Shown: positions 1 through 9,500 of the stretch, in pieces
How the letters are laid out: every line of letters begins with the position of its first letter
Position numbering within the stretch: the first letter of the stretch is position 1
Assembly (NCBI GenBank): GCA_964481195.1
Contig: CAYZTB010000002.1
Span: forward strand, 1 to 64,000
From: Palsa-948 sp964481195
Lineage (GTDB): Bacteria > Bacteroidota > Bacteroidia > Palsa-948
Length of the DNA stretch: 64,000 nucleotides
Reading direction: 5' to 3'
Notes under the pieces: generated by a model
The model's input: only the letters and a program-made list of their open reading frames with translations
Told to the model about the DNA's origin: nothing
The model's database searches: none
Position numbers and translations under genes: made by a program

Positions 1-55
1 TGAGTTTGTCCTTGTCAAGTTTTTTAAGTTCTTTTTTTATGTCTGTCAGTCCCAT
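1..55 (-). CDS. N-terminal fragment of a DUF6155-like protein (cut by window edge)
   Basis: Only the first 18 codons are present, beginning at the ATG complement at 53-55. They read MGLTDIKKELKKLDKDKL, a charged helical start resembling the small cytoplasmic DUF6155 proteins of Bacteroidota; this match is from memory and rests on few residues. The gene would lie about 165 bases downstream of the amidohydrolase gene on the same strand. The rest is outside the window, so no function can be assigned. Confidence 0.4.
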   Translation of the reverse strand, partial: MGLTDIKKELKKLDKDKL

Positions 56-93
56 TATTCTACTGTCTTTTTACCATTGGCTATAACTTGTAT

Positions 94-183
94 ATACCTG
101 AACCATTTGGTTCTTGAGGTTCAGGTATCCGCCCATTTTTGGGTGTATAACCGCACCTTTCAGTATTTTATAGGTTCAGGTAT
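94..183. repeat. Three copies of an 11-bp motif, one inverted, in an intergenic region
   Basis: GGTTCAGGTAT occurs at 118-128 and 173-183, and its exact reverse complement ATACCTGAACC at 94-104. The inverted copy can pair with either direct copy, giving two mutually exclusive hairpins (loops of 13 or 68 bases). The block lies between the end of the amidohydrolase gene and the start of the left-edge gene. It could be an operator, a leader structure or a processing site. There is no clear T-run on either side, so an intrinsic terminator is less likely. Confidence 0.5.
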
Positions 184-219
184 TTATTCTGGATTTAAGA
201 TTTTAAATTCTTCAAAAAG

Positions 220-1545
220 CTACTTTAGTCCGTACTTCTTCAGATACTTTTCGTTAAGCTCTTTCTGCTCGTTGTTGAGGTCAAGTTTTTTGCCTCGGAT
301 AAATGCTAGTATAACATCGTTGGATTTTACATCCAGCGCATCGCCAGCAGAAATAAATAAGGTAGCATCTTTTCCTTCTTCCAAAGAGCCTACGCGTTTG
401 TCAATTCCAAGAATTTTTGCTGCACTCAGCGTTACAGAAGCCACCGCTTCTTCTTTCGTTAATCCATAGGTAACCGCAGTGCCTGCAAGAAATGGAATAT
501 TGCGGGTATGTATTTGTTCCATATCGCCTGCATTTTCCAAGCAAAACAATACTCCTGCTTTTTGTAGCAGCGCAGGAAGTTTATATGGCAAATCAATATC
601 CGCATCGGTGCGAGTAGGAAGATTGTGCAATCGGTTTACCATAACCGGGATGTTATTTTCTTTAAGTAAATCTGTTACCATCCAAGAATCTGTGCCGCCA
701 ACAAGTACCATTTTTTTTACGCCTGCATCTTTTGAAAAATAAACTGCATCCATAATTTCTTTTGCAGTGTTAACATGTACGAAAAGAGTTTTCTCCGCAT
801 TAAATAACCCTTTCATCGCTTCTAGCCTTAAATTTTTTTCAGGATTAACAACTTCGGAATAAGCGCGGGAGTCAGCAAAAAATTTCTTCAGCTCACTTTT
901 TTGTTTGTCGTAGTCAGTGCTTTTTTTAAGTTCCGGAATTGGACCTTCCCCATCGTAATCTTTCCAGTCGCGTTTGAACATAGGTATCCAGTTTAGGTGA
1001 ATGCCATCGTCCATTTTCAAAGTCATGTCCTCCCAGTTCCAACCGTCTAATTCTAGTATAGAAGAAGTGCCGGAAATTGTTCCGCTGCGCGGAGTAATTT
1101 GCGCAAGCAGTACTCCATTTGTTCTTACTGTTGGAGGAATTTTAGAATCGCTGTTATAAGAAATCACACTGCGTACGTGAGGATTTAGATTTCCGGTTTC
1201 AGCAAAATCGCGGGTAGCTCTTACGGATTCAATCTCGTTTAATCCCAAGGTGGAGTTAGGCGCAATAAAACCTGGGTAAACATGCTTGCCTGAAATATTT
1301 ATGGTGGTATCATACGCGCCACTCGGAATGCGAATGGTGGTTGCATCGCCTATCAACGTTATTTTCCCGTCTTTAAATCCGATGGCAGAATTTTCTATTA
1401 CAGTCCCATTTCCAACATGCGCAATGCCATTCATTAATAAGATACTTTTAGTCTGAGGCTTGGCAGGAGTTTGACTAAAAGAAGAAATAGAGTTAGCTAC
1501 AGCTATTGCAAAAAGCAAAATAGCAAGCAGGATTTTTTTTTTCAT
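220..1545 (-). CDS. Exported amidohydrolase-family protein with degenerate metal site
   Basis: A 441-residue protein with a signal peptide (MKKKILLAILL... to about residue 25, ending SFSQ), so it is periplasmic or exported. The amidohydrolase fold is indicated by the N-terminal beta-sandwich strand pattern, the segment GKHVYPGFIAPNSTLG, and a C-terminal block EEAVASVTLSAAKILGIDKRVGSLEEGKDATLFI typical of imidazolonepropionase/dihydroorotase-like enzymes. At the place where active family members carry the metal-binding HxH motif after PGxID, this protein has APNST. It may therefore be catalytically different or inactive. It follows the PorP/SprF gene by 2 bases and is almost certainly co-transcribed with it. 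Substrate unknown. Confidence 0.85.
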   Translation of the reverse strand: MKKKILLAILLFAIAVANSISSFSQTPAKPQTKSILLMNGIAHVGNGTVIENSAIGFKDGKITLIGDATTIRIPSGAYDTTINISGKHVYPGFIAPNSTLGLNEIESVRATRDFAETGNLNPHVRSVISYNSDSKIPPTVRTNGVLLAQITPRSGTISGTSSILELDGWNWEDMTLKMDDGIHLNWIPMFKRDWKDYDGEGPIPELKKSTDYDKQKSELKKFFADSRAYSEVVNPEKNLRLEAMKGLFNAEKTLFVHVNTAKEIMDAVYFSKDAGVKKMVLVGGTDSWMVTDLLKENNIPVMVNRLHNLPTRTDADIDLPYKLPALLQKAGVLFCLENAGDMEQIHTRNIPFLAGTAVTYGLTKEEAVASVTLSAAKILGIDKRVGSLEEGKDATLFISAGDALDVKSNDVILAFIRGKKLDLNNEQKELNEKYLKKYGLK

Positions 1546-1547
1546 AA

Positions 1548-2501
1548 TTATTTATTTAACCACTCGTAGTATGGCTTCTTGGCATCAGGAGCAGGAATAT
1601 CAGATTTTTTCTTTTGAGAATTTATTTTCCAGCCAATCGTTATTTCGTGCGAGCCTCCCGATTCGGCCATGATGCCTTTGGTAGAAAATTCGAACGCATA
1701 ATTTATTAATAAGTTACTGTATGGCGATCCGCCAACAGCAAAAGCAATGGCAGACTTTTTATAGAAAGGAGCAAACCATATTTTGTTTTTATAAATAACA
1801 GGCACCGTAGCTTCGTAGTACATGTATTTACTGTTTATCATATTTATTTTAACAATAGGATCTATGGCCCAGTCTGTATTGATTGCATACTTATATCCTA
1901 CGTTAAATCCCTGCTGATAAGCGAGTGTGTAAATAAGATTTCCGTTCACATCTTTTACTTTACTGGCTATTGAACGAGGAATAGAAATCGCAATGTGTAG
2001 TTCTTTGTATCGGTATAACACGCCAATGCCTGCATCCAACACCAATGCATTTACATCGGCACTGTTAGCGGCAACGGGATCTGCTTGTGCAAGACCTCCT
2101 GCAACATTCACACGACTATCCTGAAGTCCAAGCCCAAGTCCAAAACTTAATTGGTGGTTGCCGGAGAATTTTAAATGATAAGCATAACTAACGGAGGCAG
2201 AAAGATCTTGAAAAATTCCGGCTTGTCGGCTGCTAAGTGTTCCGCCAAGCCCCATGTTTTTATAAATTTTTCCATTGGCAGAAATTACTTTTGATTCTGG
2301 CGCTCCCGGTATGTTCATCCATTCGTTTCTGTAAGAACCAAAAATTTCAAATCCATCGCTAGTTCCTGCGTAGGCAGGAGAGAGCGCAAACCTATTTAAT
2401 GTGTATTGATTGGAAAGTGGTATTTGTTGTGCCTGACTGAATTCAGCTTGAAATAAAAATACAACTGGTAGCGAAAAAAATAAATGTAATAGTTTTTTCA
2501 T
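1548..2501 (-). CDS. PorP/SprF family type IX secretion outer-membrane protein
   Basis: About 317 residues with a signal peptide (MKKLLHLFFSLPVVFLFQAEFSQAQQ). The mature start QIPLSNQYTLNRFALSPAYAGTSDGFEIFGSYRNEW is the hallmark of the PorP/SprF family, followed by alternating beta-barrel strands and many aromatic residues. I chose the internal ATG at 2501 because it gives a standard signal peptide; another ATG lies five codons upstream at 2516. In gliding Bacteroidota, SprF-like proteins are encoded next to type B sorting-domain cargo and are needed to export or anchor it. That arrangement is seen here: the upstream gene, 17 bases from the 2516 ATG, carries a type B domain. The amidohydrolase follows in the same operon. 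Confidence 0.9.
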   Translation of the reverse strand: MKKLLHLFFSLPVVFLFQAEFSQAQQIPLSNQYTLNRFALSPAYAGTSDGFEIFGSYRNEWMNIPGAPESKVISANGKIYKNMGLGGTLSSRQAGIFQDLSASVSYAYHLKFSGNHQLSFGLGLGLQDSRVNVAGGLAQADPVAANSADVNALVLDAGIGVLYRYKELHIAISIPRSIASKVKDVNGNLIYTLAYQQGFNVGYKYAINTDWAIDPIVKINMINSKYMYYEATVPVIYKNKIWFAPFYKKSAIAFAVGGSPYSNLLINYAFEFSTKGIMAESGGSHEITIGWKINSQKKKSDIPAPDAKKPYYEWLNK

Positions 2502-2533
2502 TTTTGATTTTCTCATTTAATAAATAATAAAAC

Positions 2534-3838
2534 CTATCGTAGAATATTAATGTTTCCTTTTAACAACGCTTTATCATCGCACTTTATCAAATAATAATAT
2601 GATCCGGCAGGAAGGTATCCGTCATTTTTGTTTTTGCCTTCCCAATCATTTTTATATCCGGTGGTGGAATAAACCTCATCGTTCCACATGTTATACACTT
2701 TCAAATCGCAGCTTGAGTATGCATCAATGTTTTGGATGATTAGCGCATCGTTTATATTATCCTCGTTTGGAGTAAGAATTACACCCAACACAACGATGGT
2801 GTCCGGCACCTCGTGCACTAAAATTGTAGTAGCTAAATTTGTAAAACATCCGTTTCCGTCAGTAACGGAGCAAGAATAATTACCACTTTGTGAAACAGAA
2901 ATACTGTTGCTTACCTCTCCGGTAGACCATGCATAATTAAAAGCACCTCCAGCAACGGATATGGTTACGGTGCCTCCTTCGTAAAATGTAGTGTCGCCAC
3001 TAAATTGAAAACTAGCCGCTGGATTGCTGTTTATTGTAACAACCGATAGTGCAGTGTCACGGCATCCGGCTTGTGTTACCGCAATGAGTTCTACATTATA
3101 ATTTCCGGCAGATGCATACGAGTGGTTGGTATTGCCCGATGCAACATTCAAGTTGCCATCCCCAAAATCCCATTTATAATAATCTGGATTTACTGCAGTG
3201 CTAGAATTTGTAAACGCTGTTGTATTTCCAAGGCAGGTATTGGCAGAAGAAAATGCAGCTACTGGATTTGGGTACACCGTGGTGGTTTTTTGTGTAAAGG
3301 AAGAGCAGCCTTTATCGGATACGCAAGTAAGTTTTGTAACATACGTTTGTGCCGGGCCGCAGATATAGCTTACAGTGTCGTTTGAATTATCATCCACAAT
3401 GCCATCGTTGTTAAAATCCCACAAAAATTGAGCGATAGAGCCTGAGGTGATGATAGATTGGCTTATATAAATCGCAGCGCGACTTTCGCAAAGATTATTG
3501 GCAATAAAATTTACTTGAGGAAGCGGATCAATAATTACATTTTTAGTAATTGAATCTGCTAAACCAACTTTAGGGGTTATTTTAAGCTTAACAGGAACAG
3601 TATCATTACTAATAAGTATAGAAATTATAGATTTTCCAGACATTTCATAGCTGCCATTCCCATCTAAGTCCCATTGCCACGTAGAAATTGCAGAATCAGG
3701 AAGCGAAGAGGTTGCTACTAGCGAAGTTTGACTGCCAAAGCAAGTTTGAGTAAAATTAAAATTAGGTGTTTGTGCAAATAAATTTTGAATTAGCAGGACA
3801 CAAATAACTAACAAGGATGTAAAATGTTTGCTTTTCAT
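2534..3838 (-). CDS. Secreted PKD-domain protein with type B (gliding-type) T9SS sorting domain
   Basis: About 434 residues. The signal peptide MKSKHFTSLLVICVLLIQNLFAQ starts at the ATG at 3838; an upstream ATG at 3865 would add nine unlikely residues. Several PKD-like modules are visible, for example WQWDLDGNG, FLWDFNNDG and YKWDFGDGN, followed by an Ig-like segment (YAWSTGEVSNSISVSQSGNYSCSV). The C-terminal 85 residues (VLTPNEDNINDALIIQNID...YPAGSYYYLIK-like, ending GNINILR) match the gliding-motility C-terminal domain that directs proteins through the type IX system. It is the first gene of an operon with PorP/SprF, its likely export partner. PKD modules suggest adhesion or polymer binding at the cell surface. 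Confidence 0.88.
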   Translation of the reverse strand: MKSKHFTSLLVICVLLIQNLFAQTPNFNFTQTCFGSQTSLVATSSLPDSAISTWQWDLDGNGSYEMSGKSIISILISNDTVPVKLKITPKVGLADSITKNVIIDPLPQVNFIANNLCESRAAIYISQSIITSGSIAQFLWDFNNDGIVDDNSNDTVSYICGPAQTYVTKLTCVSDKGCSSFTQKTTTVYPNPVAAFSSANTCLGNTTAFTNSSTAVNPDYYKWDFGDGNLNVASGNTNHSYASAGNYNVELIAVTQAGCRDTALSVVTINSNPAASFQFSGDTTFYEGGTVTISVAGGAFNYAWSTGEVSNSISVSQSGNYSCSVTDGNGCFTNLATTILVHEVPDTIVVLGVILTPNEDNINDALIIQNIDAYSSCDLKVYNMWNDEVYSTTGYKNDWEGKNKNDGYLPAGSYYYLIKCDDKALLKGNINILR

Positions 3839-3878
3839 TTTAGGTTTATTGTACGGAATATGCATTTAACTCTCAATG

Positions 3879-3886
3879 CGAATGTA
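3879..3886 (-). promoter_or_regulatory. Putative -7 box TACATTCG for the PKD/PorP operon
   Basis: On the minus strand TACATTCG lies about 40 bases upstream of the start at 3838. It fits the TAnnTTYG pattern seen before several genes in this window. No clear -33 TTTG partner is visible. It sits in the divergent spacer shared with the caspase gene. Confidence 0.4.
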
Positions 3887-3931
3887 ATAATATTATTTAT
3901 TAACTTCACCATTCAAAAACATACAATTTCA

Positions 3932-6457
3932 ATGTCAAAAAAAACCATTATCTCCCTTTTTCTGATTGCTGGGATTAACTTTTTCTTGCAAGCGCAGGAT
4001 TTAAAAAAGAATAAAGAGGAAGCCCATTCTCTGGAAATAACTTCCGTAGCGATAAATGGGGAGTGCTCCAACATTTTAACAGGCGGTGCAGATAAGCGTG
4101 CACAATTGTGGGATGTAAATACGGGCGATAAAACCAAAGTTTTTGGTCATTCTGCTACGGTAACAGCTGTTGCCTACAGCGCAAACGGTAAACTTTTTGC
4201 TACCGGAACGGCTGATAGCAAAATATTAGTTTTCGATGCCAAGGAATCTAAGGTTAAAAAGATACTTTCCAAAGAACATACGCTTGATATTACGAGTCTT
4301 GCCTTTAATCCTGTAAATGATAATATAGCGAGTGCCTCTAAAGATGGTACTGCTAAAATTTGGGATGCAACCACTGGTGGTTCTTTGTTTACATTAAAAG
4401 CACATGCCAAAGAAGTGAATGCTGTAGTATATAGCCCAGATGGAAAATCAATCGCCACCGCATCATCAGACAATACAATTAAAATATGGGACTCTGAAAA
4501 TGGAAAACTTAAATCTACTTTGGAAGCAGATTCTAAAGAAGTGGTTTCGCTTACCTGGAGTGCCGATGGAAAGTTTCTTGCTAGTGGTGGAGCAAGTGGG
4601 AAAGTAATTTTATGGGATATGCCAGCAGGGACAAAATTTGTAGAAACTAATTTTAAATCTAAAGTAAATACGGTTTCTATCAGTCCGGATGTGCAGTACT
4701 TAGCAGCAGCAGGAGTAGGTAAAAAAATTAGCATTTGGAACATTAATACCAAAGAAATAACCAAAGAGTTTGAAGCCCATAGCAGCGATGTAAGCGGTAT
4801 AGCTTTCAGCGATGACGGAAAGCTTTTAATATCTGTTAGTAAAGATAAGAGCTTAAAACTTTGGGATGTAACCAACTTAAACATTGGCAAGAAAAAATTT
4901 ATGAAAGATGCGGAGGAGCCAAAGCTTTCTACTTTAAATCTTTCTTTATCAGAAGATAACAGAAACGGAATAATTGAAAATCCGGAGAAGCCTATTATTA
5001 ATTTTACCTTGAAAAATTCAGGCAAAGGTCTTGCTTACAATGTAATTGCAAAAGTTTCTTTAGATAATACAATTGTAGGATTCGGTTTTACAAAGGAAAT
5101 TGTAATTGGAAATTTAGATGCAGATAAATACACCAGTGTTTCAATTCCAATTACTACCGAGGCAAGTTTGGAAACATCCGGAGGGGTTTTTACAATAGAT
5201 ATTTTGGAAGGCAATGGGTATAATCCTGCGCCACTAAAAGTAAATTTTCAAACACGTGGAGGTGTTAGCTATAGCTATGTAATGGTTACCAGTCACGCGT
5301 ACACTTCGGCAACAGGAAAAGCAGAAGTAGGAGCGCCAATCACACTAAAGTTAAAATTGAAAAACACTTCCAGCGGAGAAGCAAGAAATGTAAAAGTGAA
5401 TTTTATATTTCCTCCTAATGTAATGGCGGTAAATAAACTATCGGAATTTGTTCCAGTTATTGCACCCGGTGAGGAAAAGGAAATTTCAGTAGAATTTTAT
5501 GCAAACAAAGAGTATTCAAAAGATAAAATCAACATTGGTTTAAATCTTGAAGGCGCTTACACCAATGCAAATGATTTAGTGCTTGAAGTGAAGATGAAAG
5601 AGGCGCTGCCTACTACGGATATTGCTATTGCACAAAATACAGCACCAATCGAACTGCCCGAGCAACCATTATATAGAGGAAGCGGAGATCCTTTAAAAGG
5701 ACTTAACGTTTCCAAATCAAAAGATATGGTGATTGGCAAATATTATGCTTTAATCATTGGAGTAGATAAATACAAGGGTACTTGGACACCGCTTCAAAAT
5801 GCGGTGAACGATGCACAAGCCATTGAAGCACTTCTTAAAACAAAATATAAGTTTGATAATTTCAAATCTCTTTACAACGAACAAGCAACTCGTGTAGGAA
5901 TTATAAGTCAGCTAGAATGGCTAACGGTAAATGCTAAGCCTGAAGACAACGTGTTTATTTACTATTCCGGACATGGGGAGTACAAGCAAGAATTAAATAA
6001 AGGGTTTTGGGTTCCCGTAGATGCTGTAAGCAATTCAACAGCAAATTATATTTCTAACGCTGATTTACAAACATATTTAGGAGGAATGAAATCAAAACAT
6101 ACACTACTTGTTGCTGATGCTTGTTTTAGTGGAGATATTTTCAGAGGCAATACAGTATCTGTTCCTTTTGAAGAATCAGAAAAATATTATAAAGAGGTAC
6201 ACGGGCTTTCATCCCGCCAGGCAATGACATCGGGTGGGGTAGAGCCGGTTATGGATGGAGGTAAAGATGGGCATTCGGTTTTTGCATATTACTTTTTAAA
6301 GATCATGAATGACAATCAAAACAAATACTTGGATGCAGCACAGATATATAATAAAATAAAAATTCCTGTAATTAATAACTCAGAGCAAAGCCCCAAGCTT
6401 GCCCCAGTTAAAAATACAGGCGATGAGGGAGGACAATTCATATTTATCAAGAAATAA
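3932..6457 (+). CDS. Exported WD40-repeat protein with C-terminal caspase (C14) domain
   Basis: 842 residues from the ATG at 3932, which gives a clean signal peptide (MSKKTIISLFLIAGINFFLQAQ); ATGs further upstream add an unlikely leader. Residues ~30-320 hold about seven WD40 repeats ending in KIWD, ILWD or KLWD. Two immunoglobulin-like/CARDB-type segments follow (~330-600). The last ~200 residues are a caspase-like peptidase: YYALIIGVDKYKG, YYSGHGE with His681, and ADACFSG with Cys731, the expected His-Cys dyad. Both catalytic residues are intact. The signal peptide implies that it acts outside the cytoplasm. It is a single-gene unit ended by the hairpin at 6491. Its target is unknown; fused WD40-caspase proteins are known in bacteria, and roles in regulated cell death are suggested but unproven. 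Confidence 0.92.
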   Translation: MSKKTIISLFLIAGINFFLQAQDLKKNKEEAHSLEITSVAINGECSNILTGGADKRAQLWDVNTGDKTKVFGHSATVTAVAYSANGKLFATGTADSKILVFDAKESKVKKILSKEHTLDITSLAFNPVNDNIASASKDGTAKIWDATTGGSLFTLKAHAKEVNAVVYSPDGKSIATASSDNTIKIWDSENGKLKSTLEADSKEVVSLTWSADGKFLASGGASGKVILWDMPAGTKFVETNFKSKVNTVSISPDVQYLAAAGVGKKISIWNINTKEITKEFEAHSSDVSGIAFSDDGKLLISVSKDKSLKLWDVTNLNIGKKKFMKDAEEPKLSTLNLSLSEDNRNGIIENPEKPIINFTLKNSGKGLAYNVIAKVSLDNTIVGFGFTKEIVIGNLDADKYTSVSIPITTEASLETSGGVFTIDILEGNGYNPAPLKVNFQTRGGVSYSYVMVTSHAYTSATGKAEVGAPITLKLKLKNTSSGEARNVKVNFIFPPNVMAVNKLSEFVPVIAPGEEKEISVEFYANKEYSKDKINIGLNLEGAYTNANDLVLEVKMKEALPTTDIAIAQNTAPIELPEQPLYRGSGDPLKGLNVSKSKDMVIGKYYALIIGVDKYKGTWTPLQNAVNDAQAIEALLKTKYKFDNFKSLYNEQATRVGIISQLEWLTVNAKPEDNVFIYYSGHGEYKQELNKGFWVPVDAVSNSTANYISNADLQTYLGGMKSKHTLLVADACFSGDIFRGNTVSVPFEESEKYYKEVHGLSSRQAMTSGGVEPVMDGGKDGHSVFAYYFLKIMNDNQNKYLDAAQIYNKIKIPVINNSEQSPKLAPVKNTGDEGGQFIFIKK

Positions 6458-6490
6458 ATCTTAACCATCAAAGATTTAATAACGATACAA

Positions 6491-6516
6491 AAACCAACAG
6501 TATGTTGGTTTTTTTG
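6491..6516 (+). terminator. Intrinsic terminator after the caspase gene
   Basis: A perfect 9-bp stem (AAACCAACA / TGTTGGTTT) with a 3-base loop, followed directly by a T-run. It is 34 bases after the caspase stop codon. Confidence 0.85.
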
Positions 6517-6523
6517 TTTTGAT

Positions 6524-6531
6524 TACATTTG
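6524..6531 (+). promoter_or_regulatory. Putative -7 box TACATTTG for the propeller phosphatase gene
   Basis: TACATTTG matches the Bacteroidota -7 consensus TAnnTTTG. It lies just after the terminator of the preceding gene and 40 bases before the start at 6571. A TTTTG sits about 5 bases upstream, too near for a standard -33 element. Confidence 0.55.
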
Positions 6532-6570
6532 TGGCGTAGCGCCCCATCGTAGCGTATTTAAATTAGAGTA

Positions 6571-9500
6571 ATGAAAAAACAATTAGTTAGTTTTTATTTG
6601 TCCGTTGCCCGATTTATTTTGTCAATTCCGTATTCCCTATTTTTTATTTCCTATTTCCTATTACCTACTTCCCTCTCAGCCCAGCGAAAAAATTTTCAAA
6701 CCTACTCTTTAGAAGAAGGACTTCCGCAGGCAACCATCTACTGCATCATTCAAGATAAACGAGGTTATATTTGGCTGGGAACAGATGGAGGAGGACTTTG
6801 CCGCTTTGATGGAGTAAATTTTAAAACGTACGGAAAAAAAGAAGGTTTTGAAGGCAGGAACATTCGTTCTTTATTACAGGATAGTCAGGGAAGAATTTGG
6901 GCAGGTACAAAAGATGAAGGCATCATTATTTATGACGGCAAAAAATTTATTCCCGTAGGAAAAAAACAAGGACTTGCAGGAAGCGCCATACTTTGTTTGC
7001 TGGAAGATGAAAACGGCATTGTATGGGCAGGCACTGACGATGGAGGGGTAAATAAAATTTACTCGGAGCAGGATAGTTTTAGAATTCAGGTGATTGATGA
7101 AGCCAAAGGATTAAGCAACAACTCTGTCTTTAATATTCATAAAGACCCTAAAGGAAATATTTGGCTAGCAACATTTGGAGGCATCAATATAATTACCACA
7201 AAAAGAGACTCTATTAAAATTGAACATTTACGTGGAGGGAAGGAAATTCCAAGTGATTATATTTTATCTATTAAGGAAGATAGCGATGGCGCGCTGTGGT
7301 GCGGCACACTCGAAGAAGGTGTTTTTAAAATTGACCCTCCGCAGGCAAGTGCAAATTCAAATATTAAGCTAGATGTTATTTCCAGGAAACTCACCATCTA
7401 TGATCAATTGAATGGTTTTAATGCAAAAAAGATTTGGAGCATATACCGTACAAGCAACAATGAACTTTGGTTTGCATCGGTAGAAAATGGAATAGTGCGC
7501 AAAAGAGCAGCCTCTTCCGCTGATCATACTCGCTCGAAAAATATATTTGAAAATTATTCTGATGACGAAGGACTCCCGGCTAATCAGGTGCTATCTATTT
7601 TTGAAGACAGAGAAAAAAATATTTGGATAGGCACCAGCGGCAGTGGGCTTTGTAAATTTATGGGTGATGTGTTTTCGCATTATTCCGATCGGGATGGTTT
7701 GCCCAGCAACATTGTTCAGGGTATCGATCAGGATTCCACCGGAGCATTTTGGTTGGCAACCAGCGGAGGGGGCTTAGCTAAATTGGATTTAAAATCAGGA
7801 ACTCCTGTTGTAAAACATTTTACAATTAAGGATGGGTTGCCCGGCAATTCCATGTTGGCAGTATCCACAGGTAAGGCATCGCACAACAAAAATATTTGGG
7901 GCGTATTTAACGATGCAGGAATTTCTAAATACAATGGCAAGTCGTTTCAAAATTTTTCGGAAACACAAGGACTTTTAGAAAATAGTGCGTACAGCATCTT
8001 GGTTGATAAAAACGGCATCGTTTGGGTAGGAACGTTGGATGGGATTAGTCGTTTTGACGGACAAAAGTTTTTAGATATTTCTATGGCAACTATGGGAATT
8101 GAAGATAAGGGAGTGAATGCCATTATTCAGGATAAGAACGGAAATCTTTGGTTTGGCACCGGAGGAGGTTTAGCAAAATACGGTGGCGATGGCGCAATAA
8201 CCACCTACGATGAAGTAGAAGGATTACACCACAAAGAAATAAAAACACTAGCGGAAGATCCCTTTGGAAATATTTGGATTGGAACAAACAGTGGTGGCTT
8301 GTATCGCTTTGATATGTTTACTGACAATAAAGTAAAGATTCACTTGGTTGCAAACGATAGCTTGCTCAGCTCCAATTCCGTACGTGCAATAATATTTTTG
8401 GATGAAAAAAATTCTTCTCATTCTGGAAAATCCATGCTGGTAGGTACTGATAAAGGAATTGATAAAGTAACATTTGATGATAAAGGAGCCATATTAAATA
8501 TCCGAAATTATAATGCTACCGATGGGTTTATTGGCGTGGAGTGTAACGACAATGCTATGTACCGCGATGCAGAAGGGATGATTTGGATTGGAACGGTAAA
8601 AGGGTTAACGCGCTTTAATCCCTCGGCCGAAATAATAAATAAAAATGAACCGCAGATTCACATTGCCAACGTAAAATTATTTTTTAAGGATGTGGACTGG
8701 ACTTCCAAAGGGGTAGATTCCATTCAAGCATGGTTTAATTTACCTAAATCATTAACACTTTCGTATTCTGATAATCACTTAACATTTGATTATGCAGCCA
8801 TTTCACTTGGCAATCCGCAAAAAATAAAATATCGTTATATGCTCGAAGGAGCCGAAACAGAATGGTCGCCCGATCGAAAAGAAACCTCCGTAACTTTTTC
8901 GGGTCTTTCATCAGGAACCTACACCTTTAAAGTAATAGCATCCGGAGCAAATGGGGTATGGAACTCAGCGCCCGCAACATTTACATTTACCATCAGCCCT
9001 CCTTGGTATCGATCAACTGCGGCAATAATTATTTATTTAATAGTGATTGTTGGCGGCACCTATGTAACGATTAAATACAGAGAGCGAGCTTTAATTTTAG
9101 AAAAAAAGATTCTCGAAGAAAAGGTGCAAGAGCGTACTGCTGAAGTGGTAAAACAAAAAGAGGAACTGGAAGAGCAAAAATATGTGATTGAAGAAAAAAA
9201 CAAAGACATCACAGACAGCATTAACTATGCAGAAAAAATTCAACGCGCCATTCTCCCCGACCCTGAAAGAATAAAAAGAGCATTGCCCGATTCGTTCATT
9301 CTTTTTCAACCACGGGATATTGTGAGTGGAGATTTTTTTTGGTTTGCGGAGGTTCAGTCCGTCCAACCCCCTAATGGGGCCTCCCTCCTCCTCGCAGCAG
9401 CCGATTGCACAGGGCACGGTGTGCCGGGTGCGTTTATGAGTATGATTAATACCTCGCTGCTTAACGAATCAGTAAACGAAAAAAAGATTTACCAGCCAAG

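Noticed and set aside
4174..5025. 283-codon open frame antisense to the WD40 region
   Set aside because: It is the shadow of a repeat-rich gene on the other strand; no start context, no recognisable domain, and the sense frame is complete with clear motifs.
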